Shown: piece after piece, positions 15,851 to 25,200 of the stretch
Position numbering within the stretch: the stretch's first letter is position 1
Layout of the letters: every line of letters begins with the position of its first letter
Assembly: GCF_019931145.1 (NCBI RefSeq)
Contig: NZ_JAIOUV010000003.1
Span: forward strand, 248,001 to 312,000
Origin: Marinicella meishanensis
GTDB lineage: Bacteria; Pseudomonadota; Gammaproteobacteria; Xanthomonadales; Marinicellaceae
Direction of reading: 5' to 3'
DNA: 64,000 bases
Position numbers and translations under genes: made by a program
Notes under the pieces: generated by a model
The model's database searches: none
What the model saw: only the letters and a program-made list of their open reading frames with translations
What the model was told of the DNA's origin: nothing

Positions 15851-16949
15851 ACATCTGTTGATAGATTGGCCCCATGTCTGGGGCGCCCAAAGTCAATCTG
15901 AAGCCGGCTTCGTCGGTCAAGAACACCGCATTCGGCAACACCAACCAGCCCCAATCTGCGGCCCACTTTTGCAACAGCCTTTCGAGGTCATCTCCCCGAT
16001 ACTGAATGAAAGCGGTGGCAGCTGCCTGCGGGGCTTGCCAATGGAACTTGGGGTGCTCTTGCAACCGCTGATTGAGCAGTGCTTTGTTCTGTTCAATGAT
16101 CGCCACCTTGCGCCGCCACAGGGTTGCCATATGTGGCACGATGGCTTGGCACAGGTGCGCATCCAGACTGCTTTGACAAATCGACACATGTGATTTCACC
16201 ACCAGCAGCTGGTCTCTGAGCGACTGGCTTTGTGCTGCCAGCCAACCCAGGCGGACACCGGGCAAGGCCAGGGCTTTGGACACCACACCCATGGAGATGG
16301 CGCGGTCATACAATTCAGCGGCGTTGCTCAGGCGAGCCGTGCCAGCGTGTTCCAAGCCCCGGAACACCTCATCGGCCAACAACCAACAACCGCGTTGTTC
16401 ACACAAATTGACCAAGCGTCGCAGATCGCCCTCACTGAGCTGCGCGCCGGTGGGGTTGTGGGGGAAATTGATGACCAACAGTCGGGGGGCATCAGACAGG
16501 GCCTGTTCCAGGGCCGGCCAGTCAATGTGCCAGCCCTGGTCAGCCACCAATGGCAATATTTTGACTTGGGCACCGGCATCGGCAGCCACTTGGGCCAAAG
16601 GTTCAAAACCAGGAGAGAAGGTGATCACTTCGTCACCCGGCTTGAGCAAGGCCTGCATCACCAGGAAAATGCCTTCCTGGGCCCCAGCGGTCAACACCAC
16701 ATCGTTGGCGCTCAATGATGGATACAGGTGCTGGCACAACATTGCCCGCAGCTGAGGGTGGCCCTGCACCGCTTCATAATGCAAGGGGGCTTGCGTCAAC
16801 CATGCCGCCAGGTCGGTGTTGGTCAGGGTCGACAACTCGTCCCAAGTCCATGGCTGGGGGTTGCTGCTGTGCAGGTTTTGCAAGGGGAGGCCCAGCCGGG
16901 CAGACAGCCGGGCACTGTATTGGGCCATTTTGAATGGCTTGAAGTCCAT
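15840..16949 (-). CDS. ovoB: PLP-dependent enzyme, probable OvoB sulfoxide lyase of ovothiol synthesis
   Basis: 369 aa, fold-type I aminotransferase class I/II. Visible are NFPHNPTGAQ, the Asp in LLADEVF, and the PLP Schiff-base Lys in SKALALPGVRLGW (near residue 226). By sequence alone it would be called an aminotransferase. However, its ATG follows the ovoA stop codon with no gap, and in ovothiol clusters the second enzyme OvoB is a PLP enzyme that cleaves the histidyl-cysteine sulfoxide to 5-thiohistidine. I infer that role from position. Its 3' end overlaps the second TPR-GGDEF gene on the other strand by 11 bases. Confidence 0.8.
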   Translation of the reverse strand: MDFKPFKMAQYSARLSARLGLPLQNLHSSNPQPWTWDELSTLTNTDLAAWLTQAPLHYEAVQGHPQLRAMLCQHLYPSLSANDVVLTAGAQEGIFLVMQALLKPGDEVITFSPGFEPLAQVAADAGAQVKILPLVADQGWHIDWPALEQALSDAPRLLVINFPHNPTGAQLSEGDLRRLVNLCEQRGCWLLADEVFRGLEHAGTARLSNAAELYDRAISMGVVSKALALPGVRLGWLAAQSQSLRDQLLVVKSHVSICQSSLDAHLCQAIVPHMATLWRRKVAIIEQNKALLNQRLQEHPKFHWQAPQAAATAFIQYRGDDLERLLQKWAADWGWLVLPNAVFLTDEAGFRLTLGAPDMGPIYQQMFTP

Positions 16950-19109
16950 TCAGGGGCGTTTATGCCAAATGGTCAGTTGGGCGATGGTGTGCTGGTGCTT
17001 GCGGGCGGTTTCCCGAATCACAAACGGCACGTCTTGTGGCAGCGCCACCAGGTCAAACTGGGTGCCCAACACCTCTTTGAGGGCATCCAAGGTGGTGACA
17101 TTCTCGCCATTGACTTTGATGCCACCGAGCCAGTTCTGCTTCTCGGTGAATTCCTCCAGCCAGGTGTAGGGCGAAGTCAGCACCAGATAACCGCCGGGTT
17201 TGATGCGCTCTTGGATGCTCAACAAAAACTGTTTGGGCTGGTACAGGCGATCAATCAGATTGCCGGCAAAGATCAAATCGTAGTCGCTGTACTTGTCTTT
17301 CAGGTTGCAAGCATCGCCTTGCGAGAATTCAATTCGGTTGACCCGCTCGCCCAAGGCCAAATCGTCCAAACTGAACGATTTGATGGCAGTCAACTCGCCT
17401 TCGGTGGGGATCATGTATTTGACTTCACCGTGCGCCACCAAGTTGATGGCATTGCGGATGAAGCGGGTGGAAAAATCCACCCCATCGACATGGTCATAAT
17501 GGCGTGCCAATTCAAAGGAACTGCGCCCCACGGCACAACCCAGGTCCAAGGCCCGCGCATGGTGGGACAAATCAACGTGGGGTAACAAGGCGTCAATACA
17601 GGCTTTGGGAAAATTGGGCACCCCGAAATACTCGGCCCCGTAGTGGAACTCCAGGTATTGGGCGATCAGCTCGTCCGTTTCATAGGTGTTGAAGGTTTGA
17701 TTCACTTGGGTCTCCGATTCAATGTATCTGAATCCTGCGTGTTGAAAAAAGTGGCGGCGAAAAGCATAGCGGGAAGCCAGGTGAGCCTCATTACCGGTGC
17801 TGATCCAGCTGCCGCCTTTGATTAAGTTGTGTTGCCCATCAAAGGTGGGCACGGAAAAGTCGTCGTAGGCGGGGTGCACCGCAAAGCCTTCAAAACCATC
17901 GATGGCGGTTTCGGTCCATTGCCAGACGTTGCCGATGACATCGCCAAACTGTTCGGCGCCAAACAAAAACCGGTCCACCGGCATGGCCGAAGCGGCATGG
18001 GCCATGTCGATGTTGCCAGGCGCCGCCGTCCAATGCGGATAATGGGCCTGGTCGGCCATGGTGTGGTCATACAACCGATACCACTCAGCCTCGGTGGGCA
18101 GGCGGATGGGTTTGCCGGTGCGCGCGGCCAACCAATTGCAATAGGCTTTGGCTTCCAAGTAATTGACATCAACCGGCCAACTCCAAGGCATGCTGACTTC
18201 ATTGGTCATGTTGCGGTACAGCCAAGTGCCGTCTTGTTGACGCCAAAAGGTGGGGTGCTCGGCTTGGCGGAAACAGCGCCATTGCCAGCCTTCCTCGGTC
18301 CACCATTGTTGGTCTTTGTAACCACCGTCTTCAACAAAGGCCAAATATTGCGCATTGGACACCAGATACTGCGCGGCTTTGAACGACGCCACATCGGTGC
18401 GCAACTGGCCATATTCATTGTCCCAGCCGTAGGTGTCTGAGGGCCGGCTGCGGCCTTGTTCCACCGTGCCACCTGGTACGGGAAGCAAGCGGTTGTCGAC
18501 CACCGCATGATCCGTCTCGTGGGCAGGCCAGTGGTCACTGGGTGCCACAAACTCCAGGTCCAATTGGCGGATCAACACCGAAGAGGTTTCCAAATGGATG
18601 CGTTCATGCTCAATGCCCATAAGGATGATCCAAAACGGGTCCTGCCAGTTGATCGGCAAGTTCAACGGCAGGCTGTTTATCAAGTCCAACACCATGGCTT
18701 TGACCTGATCGCGGTAGCGATAAACGTCAGCCACCGGCGGCCAGTCATAATTGGCCGAATTGACATCATCCCAGGACATTTCATCGACGCCGATGGCCAT
18801 CATCGACTCGATTTGTTCGTCGATGTTGTGTTCGATCAACTTGGAAACCCGCAGTTTATTGACATAAAACACCGCCGTGTGCGCCAAATAAAAGATCAGC
18901 GGATGGCGCAGCGGTTCGGGTTGTTCATAATAAGCCTGGTCATTTTTCAGGCATTCAAACAGCTTTTCATAGGTGTCCCAAGTGCTGTTGAAGTGGTGCT
19001 TGATTTCGGCCCGCTTGTGATCGACATCACCATGTAACAACATCGGTGTTTTGCTGATTTCGAGCGGAATGGTCAAGTTCTGCGTGGGGTGGTTGTGTGG
19101 TTTTTTCAT
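16950..19109 (-). CDS. ovoA: OvoA: 5-histidylcysteine sulfoxide synthase with C-terminal N-methyltransferase
   Basis: 719 aa, the length and three-part plan of OvoA. N-terminal DinB-like domain with iron ligands in LAHTAVFY (H77) and GIEHERIHLE (H168 and H172). Middle formylglycine-generating-like domain (about 205-470; GGTVEQGRSRPSDTYGWDNE, RLPTEAEWYRL, GNVWQWTE, KGGSWISTGNE). C-terminal Rossmann methyltransferase (about 500-719; ALDLGCAVGRSSFELA). OvoA uses iron and oxygen to join Cys to His C5, and the methyltransferase domain methylates 5-thiohistidine to ovothiol A, a redox-active thiol. Together with ovoB the pathway is complete here. Confidence 0.95.
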   Translation of the reverse strand: MKKPHNHPTQNLTIPLEISKTPMLLHGDVDHKRAEIKHHFNSTWDTYEKLFECLKNDQAYYEQPEPLRHPLIFYLAHTAVFYVNKLRVSKLIEHNIDEQIESMMAIGVDEMSWDDVNSANYDWPPVADVYRYRDQVKAMVLDLINSLPLNLPINWQDPFWIILMGIEHERIHLETSSVLIRQLDLEFVAPSDHWPAHETDHAVVDNRLLPVPGGTVEQGRSRPSDTYGWDNEYGQLRTDVASFKAAQYLVSNAQYLAFVEDGGYKDQQWWTEEGWQWRCFRQAEHPTFWRQQDGTWLYRNMTNEVSMPWSWPVDVNYLEAKAYCNWLAARTGKPIRLPTEAEWYRLYDHTMADQAHYPHWTAAPGNIDMAHAASAMPVDRFLFGAEQFGDVIGNVWQWTETAIDGFEGFAVHPAYDDFSVPTFDGQHNLIKGGSWISTGNEAHLASRYAFRRHFFQHAGFRYIESETQVNQTFNTYETDELIAQYLEFHYGAEYFGVPNFPKACIDALLPHVDLSHHARALDLGCAVGRSSFELARHYDHVDGVDFSTRFIRNAINLVAHGEVKYMIPTEGELTAIKSFSLDDLALGERVNRIEFSQGDACNLKDKYSDYDLIFAGNLIDRLYQPKQFLLSIQERIKPGGYLVLTSPYTWLEEFTEKQNWLGGIKVNGENVTTLDALKEVLGTQFDLVALPQDVPFVIRETARKHQHTIAQLTIWHKRP

Positions 19110-19202
19110 GCGGCGTATTGTTCCATGGCAAGTGTGAATGATTGATCAACAACTGTGGGGTTTGGATCACCTGCTCAGACATCATTATACCCCACCGGGC
19201 GG

Positions 19203-19241
19203 GTGACCGACCGGTGATTCTGAATTCAACTGACCGGTCAC
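19203..19241. promoter_or_regulatory. Palindromic element between ovoA and rsfS
   Basis: TGACCGGTCA (19231-19240) is a perfect 10-bp palindrome; the half GTGACCG (19203-19209) and a second ACCGGT (19210-19215) lie just upstream, forming a larger inverted repeat. It sits in the 209-base gap between the divergent genes ovoA and rsfS and could be an operator. Nothing else was recognised in the gap. Confidence 0.35.
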
Positions 19242-19318
19242 TGACAATTTCATCACAAATAAATCGCTATGCGGGCCGTCACTTTGCCATCAAAGACTTA
19301 CTCGTTTCGAATGTTTAC

Positions 19319-19717
19319 ATGCTAAAATACCCCGATTCCACTCAAATTCAGTTTGTGCAAGAAAACGTAGAAAATCAAAACCAGTCCAAACCCGTTTCCG
19401 AAGTCCTTTTTCAAGCAGTCAACGATGCCAAAGCCCAAAATGTGGTCTCCCTTGATGTCAGTCACCTGACTGCAGTTACCGATCACATGGTCATTTGTAA
19501 CGGCACTTCCAGTCGGCATATGCGCCATTTGGCCGATGAGGCTGAAAAAGCCGTGCAAGAGGCCGGACATCAAGTCCTCAGCACCGAAGGCTTGGATTCC
19601 AATGAATGGATGATCGTGGATTGTGGTGATGCGGTGTTGCATGTGATGAGTGCCGAAGCGCGGGAATTTTACCATCTGGAAGGGCTGTGGGACATCAAAG
19701 CGACTGCTGAAGAATGA
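19319..19717 (+). CDS. rsfS: Ribosome silencing factor RsfS (Iojap family)
   Basis: 132 aa from ATG at 19319; a GTG at 19355 would give about 120 aa, closer to the family length, so the exact start is uncertain. The core VVSLDVSHLTAVTDHMVICNGTSSRHM and NEWMIVDCGDAVLHVM are the RsfS signatures. RsfS binds ribosomal protein uL14 and blocks joining of the subunits when nutrients are low. The following rlmH starts within its stop codon (ATGA), the usual rsfS-rlmH arrangement. Confidence 0.93.
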   Translation: MLKYPDSTQIQFVQENVENQNQSKPVSEVLFQAVNDAKAQNVVSLDVSHLTAVTDHMVICNGTSSRHMRHLADEAEKAVQEAGHQVLSTEGLDSNEWMIVDCGDAVLHVMSAEAREFYHLEGLWDIKATAEE

Positions 19718-20184
19718 AAATCACGCTGCTGTCCCTGGGGCACAAGATGCCGGCTTGGGTACAAGAGGCGTTCCACACCTACAACAACCGATTGCCCAAT
19801 CACCTGAAGATCCAACCCTTGGAACTGGCCGCAGTGTCTCGGCAAAAGGGCATGAGCGTGGCACAAATTAAGGCCCAGGAAGCGGCCCTGCTGAACAAAC
19901 ACTTGAGTCCCGATCAGATCCAAGTGGCGCTGGATGAAGGCGGCAAAGCGGTGACCACCCAAGCGGTGGCACAACAATTGGATCAATGGCAGATGTCAGG
20001 TCAAGATGTGAGCATCATCATCGGCGGTGCCGATGGCTTGGATTCGTCCATCTTGCAACAGGCCCAGCAGCGCTGGTCTTTGTCGCGGTTAACCTTTCCC
20101 CACCAGCTGGTGAAAGTGATTGTGGCCGAGCAGTTGTATCGGGCCCACAGTTTACTGAGCAACCACCCTTACCACCGTGAATGA
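19714..20184 (+). CDS. rlmH: 23S rRNA pseudouridine-1915 N3-methyltransferase RlmH
   Basis: 156 aa, standard length for this SPOUT enzyme. Motifs: MKITLLSLGHKMPAW at the N-terminus, VALDEGGKAVTT in the middle, IIGGADGLDSSI (SAM-binding knot) and LTFPHQLVKVIVAEQLYRA with the His and Tyr conserved near the C-terminus. It acts on the pseudouridine at position 1915 of helix 69 in 70S ribosomes. It overlaps rsfS by 4 bases and maf by 8 bases, indicating one operon. Confidence 0.96.
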   Translation: MKITLLSLGHKMPAWVQEAFHTYNNRLPNHLKIQPLELAAVSRQKGMSVAQIKAQEAALLNKHLSPDQIQVALDEGGKAVTTQAVAQQLDQWQMSGQDVSIIIGGADGLDSSILQQAQQRWSLSRLTFPHQLVKVIVAEQLYRAHSLLSNHPYHRE

Positions 20185-20785
20185 GTTCCGCCTGACATTG
20201 GCTTCGGCCTCACCCCGCCGGGCCGAGCTGTTACAACAGTTGGGTTGGCAGTTGGACATCCTGCCGGTGGACATCGATGAAGCAGCTCATGACGGCGAAG
20301 ACCCCGCGGCGTATTGTCTGCGCATGGCCACAGAAAAATCACAGGCCGCACAGACCCAAATTCAAACCCCATGGCCCATCATAACCGCCGACACCACCGT
20401 GGTGTTTGACGGTGAAATTTTGGGTAAACCCAAGACCCGTGAAGACGCCTTGTTAACACTGTTTAAACTTTCCGGTCAGACCCATCAGGTATACTCTGCG
20501 GTGGCGGTGACTTATGCCGGCCAAAATGTGTCCGTTTTGAGTGAAAATCAGGTCACCATGGCCACCATCGAAGAAGCCGACATCAAAGCTTATATTGCCT
20601 CGGGTGAACCGATGGACAAAGCCGGTGCCTATGGCATCCAGGGTTTGGCGGCGATGTGGATCAAGCACATCAGTGGCAGCTACAGTTCGATTATGGGCTT
20701 GCCGTTGTATGAAACCTCCTCATTGTTGGCCCAATTGGGGGTGAACGCACCCTTGAATGCGTGGTCTGAATCGGTTGTGAGATAA
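20177..20785 (+). CDS. maf: Maf family nucleotide pyrophosphatase
   Basis: 202 aa starting at GTG, which overlaps the end of rlmH; the ATG four bases on is out of frame. N-terminal signature LASASPRRAELL, then ITADTTVVFDGEILGKP and DKAGAYGIQGLAAMWIKHISGSYSSIMGLP are the Maf motifs. Maf proteins hydrolyse (modified) nucleoside triphosphates to monophosphates. The motifs and position before rng point to the YhdE-like group, which acts on dTTP and UTP; that subgroup call is tentative. Confidence 0.93.
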   Translation: MNEFRLTLASASPRRAELLQQLGWQLDILPVDIDEAAHDGEDPAAYCLRMATEKSQAAQTQIQTPWPIITADTTVVFDGEILGKPKTREDALLTLFKLSGQTHQVYSAVAVTYAGQNVSVLSENQVTMATIEEADIKAYIASGEPMDKAGAYGIQGLAAMWIKHISGSYSSIMGLPLYETSSLLAQLGVNAPLNAWSESVVR

Positions 20786-20790
20786 ATGCG

Positions 20791-22266
20791 ATGGCAAAAG
20801 AAATATTGATCAACAGCAACAACTTCGAAACCCGGGTGGCCCTGGTTGAGGATGGTTTGTTGTCAGAAATTTGCTTGGAACGCTCACAACAACACTCCAT
20901 TGTGGGCAACATCTACCAAGGCACGGTGGAAAAGGTGTTACCGGGTTTACAAGCGGCTTTTGTCAACATCGGCGAAAACAAAGCGGCCTTCATTCATGTC
21001 TCAGACATCGAAGAACAACAAGCCGATAACCGCCCGGATGGCTACGAAGCCAATTATGGGTCCATTGCGCAGATACTGCACGAAGGGCAAAAAATCGTGG
21101 TGCAAGTCTACAAAGACCAAATCGGCAGCAAGGGGGCCCGCATCACCACCCAATTGAGCATCCCCAGCCGCTATTTGGTGATGATGCCCAACAACCCCAA
21201 TTTGACCGCAATTTCGGCCCGCATCACCGATGATCAAGAGCGCGAGCGCTTGACGGAATTATTGCAAAAAATCAACCATGGCAATGAGGCTTTTGGTTTG
21301 ATTGCCCGCACCAATGCCGAATTGGCCGGTCACACCGCTTTGTTCCATGACTGGCGATTTTTACATCGATTGTGGGCGCGTTTGGATGTGCGCATCAAAG
21401 CTGCCAAGTCACCCAGCCTGATTTACAGTGAATTTTCTTTGGCCAAGAAGGTGGTGCGCGACCAGGTCAATGAAAACCTCACCCGCATCACCACCGATTC
21501 ACATGAAATTTTTGCCAACCTGTCAGAGTTTTTGCAGGATTTTGCCCCGGAATGGGGTGGCGAGCTGGTGGAACACACGGTGTCGAGGCCCCTGTTTGAC
21601 CAATTCCACATCGATGACGAAATTGACCGCTCCATCAGCCGCAAAGTGGATTTGAAATCCGGTGGCAATTTGGTCTTTGATCAAAATGAAGCGATGACCA
21701 CCATCGATGTCAACACCGGTCAGTTTGTGGGTTACAAATCATTGGAAGACACCGCCTTCAAAACCAATTTGGAAGCGGCCCAGGCCATCGCCCGACAACT
21801 GCGCTTGCGCAACATCGGCGGCATCGTCATCATCGACTTCATTGACATGGTGGAAAAGTCCCACAAATTACAGGTGCTGCAAACCCTGGAAGAGCAGTTG
21901 GAAGGGGACAGTGCCCGCACCAATGTGTTGGGTTTCACTGGTTTGGGTTTGGTGGAGATGACCCGCAAGCGGACCACCGAAAACTTGCAGGACATGCTGT
22001 GTGAACCTTGTGACAAATGTCATGGCATGGGTTCGATTGAGACCATCCAGACCATCAGTTTCAAGCTGTTTCGTGAGATCACCCGCTCGGTCAAACAATT
22101 CAAAGCCAGCAAAGTCATGGTCATTGGCTCGGCCCGTCTGGTCCAATACATCATTGATGAGCATTCAGAGACGCTGGCTGAAATGGAAGAAACCCTGGGC
22201 AAACGGATCAGTTTCCAGGCCGAAGAGAGCTATGAACGTCATCAACATGACGTGGTCTTGCTCTAG
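20791..22266 (+). CDS. rng: Ribonuclease G
   Basis: 491 aa, the length of RNase G and without the long C-terminal scaffold of RNase E. N-terminal S1 domain (IYQGTVEKVLPGLQAAFVNIGENKAAFIH), a central RNase H-like and catalytic region with the acidic pair in IDVNTGQFVG and IVIIDFIDM, and the zinc-link motif CEPCDKCHGMG. RNase G trims the 5' end of 16S rRNA and decays some mRNAs. It starts 5 bases after maf and is followed by yhdP, as in many gammaproteobacteria. Confidence 0.96.
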   Translation: MAKEILINSNNFETRVALVEDGLLSEICLERSQQHSIVGNIYQGTVEKVLPGLQAAFVNIGENKAAFIHVSDIEEQQADNRPDGYEANYGSIAQILHEGQKIVVQVYKDQIGSKGARITTQLSIPSRYLVMMPNNPNLTAISARITDDQERERLTELLQKINHGNEAFGLIARTNAELAGHTALFHDWRFLHRLWARLDVRIKAAKSPSLIYSEFSLAKKVVRDQVNENLTRITTDSHEIFANLSEFLQDFAPEWGGELVEHTVSRPLFDQFHIDDEIDRSISRKVDLKSGGNLVFDQNEAMTTIDVNTGQFVGYKSLEDTAFKTNLEAAQAIARQLRLRNIGGIVIIDFIDMVEKSHKLQVLQTLEEQLEGDSARTNVLGFTGLGLVEMTRKRTTENLQDMLCEPCDKCHGMGSIETIQTISFKLFREITRSVKQFKASKVMVIGSARLVQYIIDEHSETLAEMEETLGKRISFQAEESYERHQHDVVLL

Positions 22267-22293
22267 CACAGGACACCACATCAGGTTGCCGGC

Positions 22294-25200
22294 ATGACCA
22301 AAACCCGCAAACATCATTGGCTGTTCAAGCTGTGGGTCAAACTCCGTGGCCTGCTGGCTTTGGTCATTGTGTTGGCCGGGGTGGCGGTGGGCATCCTCAG
22401 TTTGTTGCTGCCATTTGAGTCCCTTTATCAACAACGCCTGGAAGACTTCCTGGAAGACCAATGGGGCCTGGCGGTGGACATCGAGGAAATCCAGGGTTCG
22501 TGGCGGGGTTATGGTCCACATTTTGCCTTGACCGAGCTGAAACTCACTGGCAAACAAAGTGTGCAATTGGAATCGGCTGATTTGACTTTGAATGTTTATC
22601 AGATGCTGATTCCCGGTGGCCGCACCGGCATCGACTTGAGCATCAACCGGGCAGAGTTGGACATGATTCGATCGGCGCAGGGTGCCAGCATCACCATCAA
22701 CGACGATCAAGACGAGGCCCGTTTCACCGAAACCCTGGACCGGATCTTACAAACCGGCTCGTTGCGGGTGGAAGAAATGTCGTTGAATTTGGCCAACGAA
22801 GCCGGTGAAGTTTTGTTGGCCGGTTTACAAGCCGATTTGTTGTTGGAACAAGACCAGACCGAACGGGCGCTGCAACTGTTGATCCGCCCAGGAGAGGGCA
22901 ACCAAGGCATTGAGGTGTTGAGTCGGGGCTTGCGCAACCAGTCTTTGACCCGCGATGCACAATGGTATCTTCGGTTTAATCAATTTGACTTTGCCAGTTT
23001 GACCGATTTGGTGACCCAGATGGCCGATCATGTGGGCGCCTTACAAGGTGAGTTGGATGGTGAGTTGTGGCTGCAAGCCGAAGCGGGTGCCATCCGCTCA
23101 CTCACCGGTTCCTTGCGTTTCACCGACGCCGCACGAGACTTTGCTTTTGTCGCCACCATCAAACACCAAGGCACGGCCAAACACTGGAATGGCTTGATTC
23201 GCATTGAGCAGATCACCACCGCAGGGGTGTCCCATCCAGCCTTTGACATTCATCTACAACGACATGGCGACCAGACCCAGGTCAAAAGTGCTCAAGTGCC
23301 ATTGGCTTGGGTGATTGGTTTGGCGCATGCCGCCGGTTTGGCCGAGCCCTTACAAGCGTCACTGATCAATGACTATGTCGGTGAATTGACTTTGGTGGAA
23401 GCCACATATGACGAAGCCCGGGATCAATTGGCCCACGGTTACCTGGGATTTTCCGGGGTGGGGCTGAATCATGCAGCCTTTCAATTGGCTGGGTTGCGCG
23501 GTGAGGTGCAGTTGTCTGCTGACCAGGCTCAGGTGTTGCTGGACTCGGCGGCTGGCCAATTGTCGATTCCACCCATTTATCGCGGCACCTTGAATTGGCA
23601 AGAATTAACGGCCCAGATGGTGGTGGATTGGTCGGCCCCACAGCCGCGGTTGACCGTCAACAACCTGTGGTGTGCGTGTGAAGATTTCACTTTGTCGGTG
23701 TGGGGTGAATTCACCCAAGGTGACAACCCGCACCTGCGCTTGACCAGTCAGGTCACCGATGTGGTGGTGCCGGCCTTGAAAAAATATTGGCCCTATCGTG
23801 TCTGGAATCCCAAAACCATGGCGTGGCTGGATGACAGCATGTTGGCCGGTGCGGTGGACCGGGGCTATGTGTTCGTGCAGGGTGAAATGGTGCCCAAAGC
23901 CTTCAAACAGGGTTTTGCCCAGTTCGTTTCCAGGGCTTACACCCGCGGTATAGACAACCGGTTTCATCCGGCCTGGCCAGTGGTCGAAGACATTGATGCG
24001 GTGGCCTGGTTCAACCAAGACTCGTTCACCGTTGACCTCCAACATGCCCACACCCAGGGCATCCACGTGGGGCAGGCCGAACTGACGCTGGCCTCATTCG
24101 ATACCGGTCTCATCAATGTGCAGCTGCAGGCAGCCAGTGTCGGCAACGAAATCCTCGATTACATCCGCCGTTCACCCTTGGTCAAAAACATGGATTTGAA
24201 CGACATGATCCAAGTCGGCGGTGAACAGGCCATTGAGTTGGCCTTCGCCGTGTCAACCAAAGCGGAACAACAAGCCCCCTTCTTACCCAAGGGGCAAGTC
24301 ACCTTCAGTCAGGGGCAGTTTGATACCGAGCATTTTTCATTGGCCAACATCAATGGTCCCGTGAGCATCAAAGGCCATGAACTCAGCATGCAGGATTTGC
24401 CGGCCACACTCAGCGAAGCACCGGTGAAACTGAATGGAACCGTGGTCACCGAACCGGGTCAAGGCGTGGCCATTGATGTCAATTTGCAGGGCGATTTGAG
24501 TGCGGCCTACCTGCAATCGGTGGTGGGGCAGGCTTTGCCAATTTCGGGCACAGCGGCTTGGAACATCCACATTGCTCGCGTGGCAGAGCAGTTACAAATG
24601 ACCGCTGAATCCGGTTTGGCTGGCATGGCCATCGATTGGCCAGCGCCGCTGCAAAAGGATGTCGCAACGAACAAAACCCTGCAGGTGACGTGCTTGATGC
24701 CGTGTAAAAGTTCGGACATTGCGATCAATTACAACCATGAAATCATCACCAACTTGCAGTACCGCGATGGTCAACACCAGTTGACCCAGTTGCAATTCAG
24801 CGATGGCATCACACCACCAGAGGCCATCGCTGAGTCGGCTGAGCACCCTCCCATGGCGCCATTCGGTGGCACCATCAATCGCCTGGACTTGGACCAATGG
24901 TTGGAAGTGCTGGCCGCCACGCCCAGCCTCACTGTGCAGGAACGCACCTTGCCCACCGACGAATGGCGTTTGCATGTGAAACAATTGTTGTTCATGTCGC
25001 GCACCTTCACCGACTTGGATGTGGTGGTGCGGCGTGAGGCCAACCGTTTGCGAATCCAAGTGGCCGGTCCTGCGGTTGAGGGACAATTGCTGATCGATGA
25101 TAACGTCCAGCAAAAAGGCATCGTGGCTGAATTTGAGCGTTTGGATTGGATCGAGCCTGACGAGGACCTGCTGCAGCAGGTGAGTGAAGGGCAGGATTCA

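Noticed and set aside
16728-17585. Long plus-strand ORF opposite ovoA/ovoB
   Set aside because: Entirely antisense to the well-supported ovoA and ovoB frames and without family motifs; a shadow of codon bias.
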